Source: Thuidium tamariscinum (lineage: Eukaryota > Streptophyta > Bryopsida > Hypnales > Thuidiaceae). Taken from it: a stretch of 64,000 nucleotides of DNA. Position 1 is the stretch's first letter; each line of letters starts with the position of its first letter. The notes under the pieces were generated by a model. The model worked only from the letters and a program-made list of their open reading frames with translations, had not been told where the DNA came from and did not search any database. The stretch spans positions 10,660,098 to 10,724,097 of the forward strand of contig OX344756.2 in NCBI GenBank assembly GCA_947034885.2. The letters run 5' to 3'. This document shows positions 12,922-25,440 of the stretch, one piece after another. Made by a program: the position numbers and the translations under genes.

Positions 12922-14142
12922 CCCTAAAGTTGAATAAGTTGAAAAAGGGCCGGTAGTTTGGATTTCTAAAAATATAAAAATGTATTTTAAAATACATCTA
13001 CAAATTATAATTTAGTGACGAATTTTGAATAAAATTTTCAAATTATACTTAATAAGTTGTAGCTATAGTACAATAATACAAAATATATTCAAATAAACTA
13101 AAATTTTCACCAATTGTTGTATATAATAGTTGTTAATAGCATCACAATATAATACAAAGTTTTTGTTTTATTTTAATATTAAAAAATTAAAAAATCCATA
13201 TTTAGAGACCTACAATTCAAATTGCAATAAAATATCAAATATGTGTCAAGTCCTCAAATTACAATAGAAACTACTTTTGATAAACTTCATTTTAGTAGTT
13301 GTGATGAAATTCTTAAAAATAAAATTTTATCACTAAATTTACATTAAGAATCGGGGAATATGGAGCAAGAATTGACTAAAATATCACAAGTCAGAATTAT
13401 CCATGGATTGAACATCTTTTTAAAAAGAAAGGCAATAATATATACAATAATGTGGGGATATTCGATACTCTTTATGTAATATGCACTTAAGCTACTCTCT
13501 TTCATAAAATTAGATGAAAAAAACCATTTTTCTATCTTGAACCCCTAAAATCATCCAAAGGTTGCAAATGTCCTCATCAATTTAATTTTGCTTTTAATCC
13601 ATGTTTAGAATTCAAAAGATTTTTTCAAATATTTTTGGTATGTATTTCTAAGAAAAAAATCTATCAATGAAATTGAAAAGGTTTAACCAAGATCTTTTTT
13701 CATGCACAAGTTTTTATCTAGTTAGCTACAACCAAAAGATCATTGGCATTTTTTTTGTCAAAGAAATTTTCATTTTTTTTTATGAAAGAATAAGATTATT
13801 GGTTGTTGTTTTTAAACCAACAACCAAACCTTTATCTAAGTATCACCTAGTCTTCATATCAATATCACCAAGTAAACTTTTTGTAACAAGAATATAAGGG
13901 GCCGTAAAATGAACAAAAATATTTTTAAATACACACACTTTTAGTGTGTAAAATGTGACAACTCCAAAATGAAAACACAAGAAATAACTTGCAGCCTTGT
14001 AAGGTGGGTACCATACATGAATTTACACTCTAGTGCCAAAATTGAGTTTCGCATCAAATTCTCAAGGGTCTACATCACCTCACACCATTCACAAGATGAC
14101 ATGTGGCAACTTTTTTCCAAAACTCTTTCATCAGCCTTATTA
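12922..14142. other. AT-rich spacer
   Basis: No gene, RNA gene or structured repeat recognised. The short ORF at 13667-13897 has biased composition and no domain. Confidence 0.4.
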
Positions 14143-14414
14143 AGGTAGGTACACCCAAAATGGCTCCTGACCTTAAAGCGCTCTGTACAACGTGCATAGA
14201 TTTTCAAAATCAGTCATGTACCCAGACTGTCGATGGCGCTTTCAGAAACACACTTTGACTGTTAATAACTTTTGCATACGGTATCCAAATCCACTGTTCT
14301 TTGGTGCGTTGGAACATGCTTTCACTCACCAACAAGACTGTAAAAAAGTTTGAACAACATAATAACAGGAACTAGGCACAGTAGAGAAACTGGCGCTTTT
14401 GGGTGTACCTACCT
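14143..14414. mobile_element. Tc1/mariner-like MITE (AGGTAGGTACACCC family), copy 2
   Basis: A 272-bp element with inverted ends AGGTAGGTACACCC / GGGTGTACCTACCT and flanking TA at 14141-14142 and 14415-14416. It shares its whole interior with the copy at 761-1033, including a shared GCATACGGTATCCAAATC block and TTCTTTGGTGCGTTGGAACA. Confidence 0.85.
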
Positions 14415-14804
14415 TATTCAGTCACTCCCTTCTCAAGATATTTTTTTAGTTTTTAAAATTCATTATCTTTTAAAAAAATCTTTGAAAGTTGGGAATAAGA
14501 TCTTTCCAGAATTATAGGACTAAGTAGGAGTAGGGTGTCTGTATCCTGTGGAGAGAATAATACTGTTCCGTATTTGAACTTTTTGTCGAGTGGTCGCTAG
14601 GATGCAGCAACTCGGGCAAGGCTGAGGGAGACCTTACCGTCCAATTGGCATCAGCTATTCAGTACTGACAGTACTAATAAAAAAAACCAATTCTTCTTTA
14701 TTCAGCTTTTACCTGTTGTTTTCCCTCCTGAAGACGATTTTTTAAAAATTAATTATTATTTTTTAATTTATTGAATCTGGCTTCAATAAATACTAATGTG
14801 ATAC

Positions 14805-14900
14805 TTGGGAGATACTTGGATAATATTTGGATGATATTTTGGAGATATTTGGATGATACATGGGAGATATTTGGATGATACTTGGGTGATATCACAAAAA
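14805..14900. repeat. Minisatellite of TTGGATGATA/TTGGGAGATA units
   Basis: About eight degenerate 10- to 11-bp units based on 'gatacttgggagatatttgg' run in tandem. Probably slippage-derived; no coding meaning. Confidence 0.6.
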
Positions 14901-14932
14901 TATCACCTTAGTATTTATTTTTTGATAATTAT

Positions 14933-15206
14933 ATTAGATGAAATTTGAGGGCATTAGGAGACTGCGGGTTTCTAGACTGTGGGAACGTAGTTTCTGCCCT
15001 GTGAACTAGAATCCTACATGGTCACGCCCTTGCCATGTAATTAATTTTTTATTTTTGAAATTTTTTTTGGACTTATTTTCATATTTCCGGATCCACATTT
15101 TTTTTTGATTAAAGTTGGCCTGACAGTGGCCAGTGGCGTTGGGAGCCATTTCGGGAACAGACCTGAAATTGAAACGACCCTATAATGCCCTCAAATTTCT
15201 TCTAAT
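14933..15206. mobile_element. MITE with ATTAGATGA inverted ends, copy 1
   Basis: Ends are ATTAGATGAAATTTGAGGGC on the left and its near-perfect inverse at 15187-15206. The interior shares blocks ('ggccag-tggc', 'gggaac-ga-ctgaaattg') with 36771-37080, which has the same inverted ends. Superfamily is unclear because the target duplication cannot be fixed in this AT-rich context. Confidence 0.55.
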
Positions 15207-15341
15207 GTGTCTCCCTAAATCTTCAATAAGTCTTCAATACTCATGTGATAATTTCTTGTATATGTCACCTTCCTCAAAGTACATTTCATACTCAATCAAA
15301 AGCATTGAAACAAAATGGCATAATGCAAATGAGATGATTGG

Positions 15342-15993
15342 TTAACCCCTAAATGCCCAAGGCTGCAAATTGCAAAACTTTGAAGTTAAAGAAAACCTAA
15401 CCAAGTTGCTATTTGGGGGTAGTTTGTATTTTTGAAGAATTCTTTTGAAGTCTACTTTAAGCATCAAAAAATTGATCTTGAAAATGATTAACTATAATTT
15501 TTCTATTCAACATTTTGTGCAAGGGTACCCATTGCAATCTTGACTTTTTCTAATTTTGACTGCTCTTGGAAATGAGCCTCAAATACATTAGATCTTGGAG
15601 AAAAAATCATACTAGAAATTGACTTAAAAGAATTGTAGATTAGATTTTGAGAAGCTATAAATTGATTGGGATTATGTATGTTAGGCCCTTCCACCTCATA
15701 TTTTATCCAGCCACCAACTTTTTAGATTTGACTTGTGAAAAGACAATTGAAAAACTTCACATCACTTTTGAAACTTTGATACTCTAATGATCAAACATTA
15801 TAATCTTTCAATCCATAAATGATCATATTGTCATGTTTTCTTTTCCTAAACAATCTCTAACATGTCTAGTTTGAATTTATACAATTAAATTTAAAAAAAA
15901 AATTTGATCAAGTTCATCACAAAGTTGACTTCTTATTCAGTTTACAGCAAATTCCTAGAAGCTCAAAAAATACCTTAGGCATTTAGGGGTTAA
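15342..15993. mobile_element. TTAA-flanked element (652 bp) with CCCCTAAATGCC ends
   Basis: The ends are perfect inverted repeats of TTAACCCCTAAATGCC / GGCATTTAGGGGTTAA. The interior is unrelated to the other TTAA elements in the window. It contains a 63-codon minus-strand frame (15503-15694) with no recognisable domain and no DDE motif. Confidence 0.75.
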
Positions 15994-18668
15994 AACATGC
16001 AGGTGCCAAACACCCAAATAATTTCAAATGAAAGAGAAAACCTTCACGTAGAGCAAATTGTGAAACTAAAAGTGAACAAACATAGTCATCTCCACAACAA
16101 TTGCCGTGGACAAGATAGGATCATCGTACCCACTATCATCCACTTTATTGCCTCTTGATTGAAGGAAAAGATTCTGGATTGACGACGAGCTACTAGATCT
16201 ACAAGAGTTTGAGTGGAACCTTCCTCAAAATCAGAGCCAATCCAATAAAAAAATCATTGAAATGACATGCAATGGGAGCCACTAGTACGTCTAACTTGTC
16301 CTACGAGGACGAAGCCTCTCACAGTGGAGCTGCTTGTTGTTTGCTGTCTCTGGCCAGGGCCTGGAATCCGTCCTCAGGCGGGGGCTTGTAAAATCTCCTC
16401 CTTCAGTCAAATGAATCTGTTTCGCAAAGCAAAATTCATGAGGATTTTGTGAAAAGGGAGTTTCGCTGAACCAGGAAGCACCCACCAAACGGCAAACAAA
16501 AAACTCGCTGGCTGGTGTGTTGAGAATTTCAGCGACCGGGTCTCCCCCGCTCCCCGAAAGTGGGAGCCCAATAGGCGAGCGAGATTCGCTCCTTCCAAAG
16601 CCCGCCCTCACAACTTGGAACTCGGCGGTGGTGGAGTTGTCTTTTTTTTCTTCTTGAAATTGAGGCGTTGGTAATTAATCGCTGGCGTTGAGCTGCCATT
16701 GACAGGAATACAGTTTCGATAACTGGGTTTGGCCAAATAAAAACTGATTTCAGTGGAATTGGTTGTTTTGTTGTGTAAAACAAAAAACAGGAGAAGAAGT
16801 GTGATTTAAGTGAAGAAAATATCGGAGTTTCGAAACGCTGAAGTCACGAAGAAGGACCCTGAGAAGTCGCAGCAGCTACAGTAGAAATGGACATGGGCTA
16901 ATAAGAAGCTACTCTGAAAACTATATTCAGTATCACCTACACTAACTGATTCAAAAATGCTACTTCAGAGTGTAAATTTTGACTTTCTGTGAATAATTTT
17001 TGCATCTATGTTAAGCAGGTTTGAATAGGATGCTCTTGATCAAAATATTCCTCTTTCGTAGAAGAGAATTACGTGTATAAAGCCTTTAGAATGGGTGACA
17101 CTAAATTCAGTTTTTAGAGGAGTGACTAAGTGAGCCGCATCAGTCCGCTTCGCCTGCGGCGTGGATCAAGTGCATGGCGCTACAGTCGAGTCGAGTGCCC
17201 TGCGAATCGTGTCATCCGCACCGTCTTTCCCGGCGCCCATGCTGCGCCTGACCCCACCTCGTCGACATCTCCATTCTCACTCAGAGTCATACTCATCAGC
17301 TGATCCCTCTCCACCGCTGCATTTTTGCCACCCATTCACTCTCTCTCTCGATATCCGTCATCACCTCGGGGATCAGTCAGTTCCCCTACGAGAAGCTCTA
17401 CGGTACTGTACAAGTCTACATAGATCTCACAAGTCTTGGGCCCCTCGCTCGCTGACAGGAAAAGCTAGCTTGCTACTAACTGATGAGCTCCACTTGCCCT
17501 GCAAGTCCTGCGCCCATCGTTAGTACAGGATAGTGCGTCCATGATTTAATTAGTAGACTTATCTCATCCGTTCTCGGGGCTCGTCATCATCGTCATCGAG
17601 ATGAAGCTGGCGAGGTTGTCGGACTTACCACTCGGATAAGTTCGGAAGAAGCACTCTCACATCATCACGTACTCTCAGCTACTCGCAGTAATCCGGCGTC
17701 CTGATCCTTCGTCACTTTCCCTAGACAGGCACCGCATCTTCCACGATGGACGTACTGCCCGGCTGTCCGGCACTGTTGAGGTATCTCGACCTTCACTACA
17801 AGTTCGGGTGAGGGAGGACATCAGGTTGAATCATCGCGGTGCACTCACTGGGAGTCATTGCGTGTCTCCCTGCTCGAGGAGCGTTCCGATTCAATTCGTC
17901 AATTGGGTTCAAGTGAGTTTCTGGGTATGTTGCTAGGGTGAGCGAGTTGTATGTACGTGCCAAGAACTGTCAAGTGATCGAGTTGCGATTGAATTACGAT
18001 AGAGGATGCGCGCAGACGTACGAAGCGTGCCAGCAGCAACAATGCGGGTGTTGATGGATGGGCATTGATCGAGTGTGGAAATCGGAAGCTCGGACGTGCA
18101 TGGACGCAATTAAGACGGATATGTTGATTGCGTTTGATCGAGCGGCGTGTGTGAGTCGCGGCACGTGAGCAGTCGAGCATTATCCGGGGCAATTTGCAAG
18201 TGGAGAATCGGAGAGTAGCTGCCGCGACGACTGAAGCACCGAGAGATCGACCTATTTCATTTACCTCTGGTTTCCAGCTTACCATTCCGGATTTACAGCG
18301 TTTCCGATTAACAGGAAACAACCGAGCCCACTGATTTTTCTACATTCCCCTTGCTTTTCCCTGATTCCTCCCGCTCCTCGTGCAAATCAATCGTCTGCGC
18401 TGATAAAATATTCCCGCAAGAGCAACGAGCTCGGATTCTCGATCTTCCTGTGAAGGTGAGCGAAGATCTTCAATTCGTGCTTCAACGAGGCACAATTCCA
18501 GCACCGAATCCTCGTGGAGCCAGCTTGGGATACAATCAGTTCAGCATTTGAACCAGTTCGAAGGTGCGTCACTTTGGAATTGCGCCAATTTCAGATTCTT
18601 CCAGTTTGGGATATTTCTAGCAATTGCCATATCGAGGCGACCCTCGTCGCGCAACACCTTCTGCCTCG
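15994..18668. promoter_or_regulatory. GC-richer upstream region of the PQ-loop gene
   Basis: From about 16100 the composition changes from AT-rich spacer to mixed sequence, with GC-rich stretches at 16290-16620, 17120-17900 and 18100-18900. Several overlapping open frames on both strands result from the composition rather than from recognisable genes. The last kilobase is the likely promoter and 5' UTR of the gene starting at 18669; no TATA box could be assigned. An unrecognised non-conserved exon cannot be excluded. Confidence 0.3.
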
Positions 18669-21600
18669 ATGTCGGGGTCGTTGTTGGGTCCGACGCCGCA
18701 GTGCCCTGCGGAGAAGCCTTGCTTGCGCTGGGTGCAGCGCTACTTGCTGGACTGCGTGTGCAGTCGCCGCGACCGCGTGTCGCTGGTGCTGGGACTCATG
18801 AGCGTCGCCAGCTGGGGCGTGGCCGAAGTCCCGCAGATCCTCACCAACTTCCGGGAGAAGTCCACCGAGGGCGTCTCCCTGCTCTTCCTCAGCACCTGGG
18901 TCGTCGGGTACGCAAACCCATGCACTCTGACTCCCTTTCAATTTCCAGACAATAATATCAATCAATCTTGACAACCTGCCGTGGGTCACATGACTTTTAG
19001 AAGAATTAAAAAAACTATTAAAAGAAAAGGGGTCTTGTGCTCACAATTGGACAACTTTGGTTTTAGAATGATGATAGATTGATTGGTAGGGGAATGTCCG
19101 GGAGAAGACCTGCCACTAGTTTGTGTGATTGGAAAATTAAATATGGGTCTTCTTCTGGTCTGTAGGTTTCTTACATTCAGAGCATCCCCATGCCTGCTCT
19201 TCAAAGTAACATTTCAAATATATTCTGGACCACTGATCTTCCTTGTCAGAGGAAGATCAGTGGTCCAGAATGTTTGAAGTGTGGCATTTGAAGAGCAGGC
19301 ATGAGATGCTCTTATAACTTTATTAGAGCACTATACAGTCAAGTAACACTTTAAAGGTTCAGGCCATTGGTCTTCTATATCAGAGGAACGTCCTCCATTG
19401 ATTTGCTTGACCTTGCTGTTTGACCTTGTGCTCTAGGGCTGCTCCAAGTGTCTTGTGCTTGTGTTTGCTATTGGTTAGCATTGGTTTTAGAATGGTGAAA
19501 AACTCCTCACGTGGGTACACCCAAAAGTACCATAAATTGGTACTAGACCTAGTTATTATTATTAGGCTATTCATATTTTTCATATCTAGTCTTGCTGGCA
19601 AGTGAAAGCACATTGTAATGCACCAAAGAAGGCAACATGTGGATAGAATATGCAAAAGTTATTAAAGGTCAAAGTCTCTTCCTAAAAGCACCATCTACAC
19701 AGTTGATATACGTGAATAATTGATTTCAGAAATGTACACACCGTATAGATGGCACTTCAAAGTTAGCTATGCTTTGGGGTGTACCCAATATAAGGGAAAC
19801 ATAGTCTAAGTTATAAAACGAAGATGAGGGGATTATCAAAGAGAAGATTTAGTACCACTCTTTCGATTGGTTGTATGAACCTTCTTGCAAGTTGTTTTTT
19901 AACCATGTTTCCACGAGCTAGTGGATGTACTATGTGACGCAACAGGTCTTGTATGGATAGAATTTTGATGAGTGTATTTGATAGTGATTTGACACCTGAC
20001 TCCTAAGTTGTACTCACTCATCCTTCTGGTATTGAATATGGTACAACATGCAGTGATGTCCTATGCATGCAAAAAATAATGTCCAAGGTATGTACGTTGC
20101 ATGTAGGACATCTGGATAACTGTGACTTTTTGACTCATGACTCATGAGGGGTTATCACCAAGCTTATCAACTGCTGAGGAGTCTGAAGCAGTGATCACAA
20201 AACAGATTCAGGATTTTAAACCAAATGTTCATTTTTGGAAGATTTTTTAAAATTTATACAAAGGGCATGAAAAAATTAAATAGAAAATGAGCGAAATTTA
20301 GCCAGTTTTGGGATCACTGGTCTGAAGTTTTTGGTAAAAGGGAGAAACTTTAATTGCTGGTAGGGCAGAGAATCTAGTGAGCTTGGAATTGATGTTATTT
20401 TTTTTGTGGTGATTGGTGAATGTGTAGGGATGGGTTTAACCTATTGGGATGCTACTTGGAGCCAGCCACGGTATGCTGATGAATTCATTCATTCATCGCG
20501 TTAACTTTACATTTATTCATATTTGCTTGGTTGCATAAGTTAGGTGCTCCATTTTCAGGTTGTTTTGGAGAATAGTGTTCTGTTTGTCGGTTGTTTCTGG
20601 GACTATCAAAATTAAGTTTTTTAATCCTGCCTAATGAGATTATTCCAAAGTTTCAATTAACGGGAGATTGAGAATTTGAAATGTGACTCTCGCTAGTAGT
20701 ATGATTTTTTTTGACGTAGTAGAGAGTTTTCTATTATTTCATAAATTCTTACAGTTTGAAGTGGCTTTTGTGGGTTGCGGGTGGACATCCCGAATCATCT
20801 TCAGCTTCCAACTCAATTTTACATGGCACTTGTGAGATTTTAAACTATTTCCCTCTTTACCTTCATCTTTGGTCTCCCCATAACATTCAATAGAATTGGT
20901 TGGCAATGCCTTCTATCACCAGTGAAGGGTGTGGAATATTCAACACCCCAACAATGCTTCATCAATAACTACAGAAGTGAACAGGTGGAAGATGGAGAGG
21001 TTGTTGGGTGTGGAATATGCCATATCTTCCACTATAAAAAATAAAAGGCAGTGCCATAACATGCTACTGAATGTTATACCAAACGTAAGGTCCATTTTGA
21101 TAAATTGGCAATATTCCATTACTGTGGCGCAGATTAAGCTGCGTGGCTGGAAACCAAAATCTTGTTCGTGGCTTGAAAATTGAAACTAGACATTTGTGAA
21201 ATAGTATGTCACAAGTTTGTTTGCTAACCCGAGAATAATATTTGGGTCTGAATCAGCTGTACACAATAACAACAATTGTGCTGGTACTTCAAACCATCTA
21301 CTATGATCATCTGGTGAGATGGTGGGCAGACGAGGAGGTTGAAGTTGTGGACCTGTTTCCTGAGGTGAGCTTCACTTCATTATCCTACTCGCAAAATCAG
21401 TGTCACCCGGCTTTATAAATCATGCCATTTCATTCTTGTGAAAATTAGTTTTGCACAGAATATTGCAGCTTGAACAAATGGACATACATTACAAATAATG
21501 TGACATCGGGAAATCAATGACTGTAGATTCATGCAAGAATCTAATTTGCAAAGTTTCAACTTTTCGCTGAGGGATTGCAATTTATTGATGTCATTTAGTA

Positions 21601-24269
21601 TCTCTGAGTGCAAGAAAATCAACTCGAGTTTTGATTTTCGTTACATTATTAGAATTCCACAGCTCTGGGCACTCTTTTGTTTAATCAGGGCACGCAACTT
21701 TTAGAGCTTTATGCAGGTGAAAGTCACTGCCTTTTTAGAATTTGTGCAAAGTTTGAATGAAACTGACGCTCTGTCTGTCTGCGGCCAGATTCAGAAGACA
21801 GACATGGAGGCCCAGACACGAATCCCCATTCCGAAGTCGAGCAGAGAAGAAGGGTCCGAGAGTGCCAGTACTCTCGCATCCAGCCAGCCCACGTCCATCC
21901 GAGTGCCGCACCAGCACCACCACGGGAGCTCACCGGGAAGCAGAGACCACTTATACTACCAGTGAGTCAAATCATCTTGCACAGCCATTAAACTGATTCT
22001 ACAAACTCTAGTCTAAAACGACGATGTCGTTTTGTACATTAAAATTGTTGAAGAAGATGGAATAGCACTCTTACGTAGTCGAATGGGTGCAAACTTGGCG
22101 ATCATAAAAAAGACATCGAGAAGATTGAAGCGTTGGATTCTACACTCTAAATATGTCCACTCCATTCTGTTTTCGAACTTGACTCTCAATTTTCTAACAC
22201 TCAGTCGGTTTCTGCACCATTGAATCATCCAAGATTCGGTAGAAGTAAGCCTCTCTGAGTTTAATATGCTAAATGAAATTGAAAAAAATTCATAACTGAT
22301 TCCAGTAAGCTGCAAAAAATGTGAAACGACTTGGATTAGATGTCAAATCCATTTGTCTTTTCCAGGAAAATGTACTGAAAATTCTGTTTCTATGTTTGAT
22401 CATTTTACACACTTGATGTATTCTTCGAGGCATATGTTCTTTTGTGATGTGCAGATCTGCGAGGTCTCTTGCTAGCAGCTACGCCCAACCAATAGGCTCC
22501 TACAGTGTCTCTGGCTCAAGAGGTTCAACTGGAGGTGGCCACAACAGCTATTTGCTCACCAGGGAAGACACCGAGCAACCCGCAGTTGCCATTGAATCTC
22601 GGCCTCGACGACCTTCCTCTTCGTCGCTCTCTTCTTCAGCAGCACGAGGAGTAAGCGGACAAGTTTCAACTTAACTTACTTTGCCTCAAGAGTTCCCCAC
22701 AAGCAAATGGAAACCAATCCATTGCATATTAACAATTTCCTATCTAATGGAAACAGTCACCCTCAGAAGTTGGACTAATTTCAAGAAGGGGATTGGATTT
22801 TTATTTTACTTTATTTTATTTTTGTGTGTTTTTATATTTTTGGTTTGTGGCACTTTTGATGCAGATGGGATCTAGTGTGCTGATAATTGGATCCTTAGGC
22901 TTGAGCTTAATCGCAAGCCCACGTGGAAGAAATGGCACCAATGTGGGTACGACTCACGTTGGTCGTTTTCAAGGCTTGGGTGATCCTTTTCTAGGCGAAG
23001 AGGCTTCTCCTTTAGGTGAAGTGTTTGGATGGATCATGGCATGTATTTACATGGGCGGAAGACTTCCACAGATCTACCTCAATGTAAGGCACACAAATCC
23101 CCTACTCACAAATTCCTTACTGAAATTACGATTATTTTGTTTTCTTCATTGCAAAGAAAAAATCATCAGTTGAAAGTTCGATTTCATGCTCTCATTTTTG
23201 GATTAGAATGTAGACCACCGATACGAGTTTGGTTTAAATTATTGTATGATGGGTGACCAAAATAGGTCTTGAGAGTTCTCCTTTGCTCAAATCCCAAACT
23301 ACAAAAACCAAATAGCCGAGGTTGACTGCAGGGTTTTGGGTATCCCCTAAAACCCGAAACCCAAACCCTAATGATTTTCTTAAATGTTTCTGCTGATTGT
23401 GTAATTCGTTTTGATAACATGTAACTTCGACTTAGTGGTCAATTGATCTCGTCGATTCGCTGTGTTCCTTGCTAAGTAACTGAAGTGTGGAGAATCTTTT
23501 TAAAGCAAGCTCGACTGATGGATGTTGGCTGTTTCTTCAGATGAAGAGAGGCACAGTGGAGGGTCTCAATCCATTGATGTTTGTGTTTGCTCTCTTCGGC
23601 AACGTCACGTACGTGGGAAGGTATGGATCATCTCCCAAACCCAATTCAAAAATTCACGCGGCAGCCTTCCCTTTTTCTGCTTGAATGTTGATATTCGAGG
23701 CACATGCTATACATTTTGGGATTTACCGGGGATTCATTGGGATCATTCATGAATTGCAGTATTCTCGTTCGAAGCATGGAATGGGTGCAGCTGAAGCCCA
23801 ATCTCGCGTGGCTGGTGGACGCCGGAGTGTGCGTCATCCTCGACATTTTTGTATCCTTTCCGAAACAGAACTCCGTGACTGTTGACTGTTAGCATTATTA
23901 AACCTTGGTGCTTTCTGTTGAACCTTGCTTGTGATTTCCAAGTGCACATAATTAAGATCCACAGATCGAGTAAAAAACTGACACTTATTTTGTCCTTGAA
24001 CATCTGTGTTTGCGAAGTCCCAGCCTCCTCGCAATGAGCTCAATCTCAAATTCGGCTGACTGCTGCGCACACAGAAATTCAAAGATCGTCTCGCACCTTA
24101 ACTCATCACCCTTGAATTGTTTCTTCTTCATTTTTCTCTCATGGGCTCTTTGACCAAACTGAATCAGATCCTGTGCCAATTTGTGTACTATTACTTGAAG
24201 ACCGAGGATCGGGATGCAGAGTCATCATCATCGGAAGAGGAGTCGGGACCCTACAAGCCTCTCGACTAG
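18669..24269 (+). CDS. PQ-loop repeat protein, vacuolar/lysosomal basic amino acid transporter-like
   Basis: Ten exons: 18669-18907, 20428-20470, 20805-20831, 21257-21364, ~21789-21961, 22455-22650, 22865-23083, 23541-23620, 23760-23850, 24168-24269. All junctions are GT-AG and in phase, giving 425 residues. The first PQ motif is EVPQILTNFREKSTEGVS (Pro55-Gln56), followed by GDGFNLLGCYLEPATLPTQFY; the second is MGGRLPQIYLN (Pro330-Gln331), followed by GLNPLMFVFALFGNVTYV. This is the layout of the PQLC2/YPQ1 family, seven-helix proteins that export cationic amino acids from lysosomes or vacuoles. Between the two halves lies a long hydrophilic Ser/Arg-rich segment (about residues 128-262), a likely cytosolic or luminal disordered loop. 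The C-terminus is acidic and Ser-rich (SSSSEEESG). The start of exon 5 is uncertain (21789 or 21795). Intron 1 carries a MITE and a hairpin element; intron 3 another hairpin MITE. Substrate is inferred from family only. Confidence 0.9.
19179..19312. repeat. Near-perfect hairpin of ~62-bp arms in intron 1 of the PQ-loop gene
   Basis: The left arm begins AGAGCATCCCCATGCCTGCT and the right arm ends with the matching inverse; the innermost 20 bp or so pair perfectly around an 8-nt loop (TTGTCAGA). It is probably a very short foldback MITE. Being in the sense strand of an intron, it would fold into a long miRNA-precursor-like stem. Confidence 0.7.
19512..19788. mobile_element. Degenerate inverted copy of the AGGTAGGTACACCC MITE
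   Basis: The ends read GGGTACACCCAAAAG and GGGGTGTACCC. The interior is the reverse complement of 761-1033, with recognisable blocks such as GCAAGTGAAAGCACATT, GCACCAAAGAA and GCACCATCTACAC. It lies in intron 1 of the PQ-loop gene and is more diverged than the other two copies. Confidence 0.7.
20878..21079. mobile_element. Hairpin MITE with CATAACATTC ends in intron 3 of the PQ-loop gene
   Basis: The left end CCATAACATTCAATAG and right end CTACTGAATGTTATAC are inverted repeats, with further internal inverted matches including GTGTGGAATAT. The same element, more symmetric, is at 27889-28044. Confidence 0.6.
22280..22345. repeat. Core of a dispersed repeat (ATGAAACRACTT family), copy in PQ-loop intron 5
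   Basis: A block of about 65 bp around 'cataactgattcc-gtaa-gct-caaaaaatgtgaaacgactt' recurs at 27088-27152 and 28925-28990, and inverted at 35872-35925. Full element boundaries are not clear in this copy. Confidence 0.5.
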
Positions 24270-24777
24270 ACAGCCAGCCGGCGATGTCATCCGAGTTTTG
24301 TAGCAGAAGAGTTTTGCAGACGGAGCACCGAGGATTGAACGTACTTAGAGCCTGAGAGTTTATTAAGAAGCCGTGTTTTTTTTCGTATTTGTTGAGCTGA
24401 ACTTGTATATTGGAGTGTTTTCAAGTTCAAGCATGAGGAAGATGCTCTTACATCCAAGCGAGCAAATCAAAGAGATTCCAGGAAAGGTAGCCAAATTATG
24501 GATTCAGAGGTAATGCTTGGAGGATCTTTAGTGACTGCGGAGTTTTTCCATCATGGTGAGAGAAAAATTGTGTTTATTGAACGGCCACGAGTTTTTTTGG
24601 GTTGAAGTGGAATAAATTCCAGGACTGCGGGATACTATCTTAGTCTAGGTGAGGACGAAGAGTTGCTGGCAGTTGCAGAAGAGTGAGGAGTCCTCCCATG
24701 CTGCGAAGGTATCTGCCCTCTCCCTTGATGCATGTGAAGGACTTATGTCTTTACCCTCACAAGGTGGGTTGGTGCTT
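24270..24777. other. Likely 3' UTR and downstream sequence of the PQ-loop gene
   Basis: Mixed-composition sequence following the stop codon; no further gene recognised. The exact polyadenylation site cannot be placed. Confidence 0.4.
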
Positions 24778-25440
24778 GTGGAAATCATCACCTTTGGCAT
24801 TGTATGAATAATTTAGTAGGTTTAAAAAAATTCAAAAGCACTCATTGAAAGTCAAACCATTGTACAAGGTTTTTCCTTCTCATGTAAAATTCCAAGGATG
24901 AATAGTTACAATTCTATCCTACACAAATGCATGCTCTCTCATTCATTGACCAAAAAGTAGTTGCAAAGCTGTTTATAGGTTAACCTTCTGCAAGGGCGGG
25001 TAGATCTATGTGGAAATCATCACCTTTGGCATTGTATGAATAACTTAGTTGGTTTAAATAAATTCAAAAGCACTCATTGAAAGTCAAACTATTGTACAAG
25101 GTTTTTCCTTCTCATGCAAAATTCCAAGGGTGAATAGTTACAATCCTATCCTACACAAATGGATGCTCTCTCATTCATTGACCAAAAAGCACTTGCAGAG
25201 CTGTTTATAGGTTAACCTTCTGTAAGGATGGGTGGATCTATGTGGAAATCGTGCTTTTGGGTACTGTAGGAATCATCTACTTTAAAAAAATTCAAAAGTA
25301 TTCAATGGAGACCAATCTATTGTTCACCACCTCATCCTTTTTGTACAAAATTCCAAAGATGAACAATTGCAGTTTTGTCTTACATACAAGGATTCTCTGC
25401 CATTCATCAAACACTTAATATGCACAACAACATTCTAGAG
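24778..25440. repeat. Tandem array of a 232-bp unit (2 good copies, 1 decayed)
   Basis: Units begin GTGGAAATC at 24778, 25010 and 25242, an exact period of 232 bp. The first two are nearly identical; the third is diverged. A single dispersed relative lies at about 37200-37395. No ORF spans the units. Confidence 0.8.

Noticed and set aside
16291..18989. Several overlapping open frames of 60-140 codons on both strands upstream of and over PQ-loop exon 1
   Set aside because: They arise from higher GC content, lack domains, and conflict with the clear PQ-loop exon.
24778..25440. LTR of a retrotransposon
   Set aside because: The units are head-to-tail with a constant 232-bp period, without TG...CA ends, primer-binding site or gag-pol sequence nearby.
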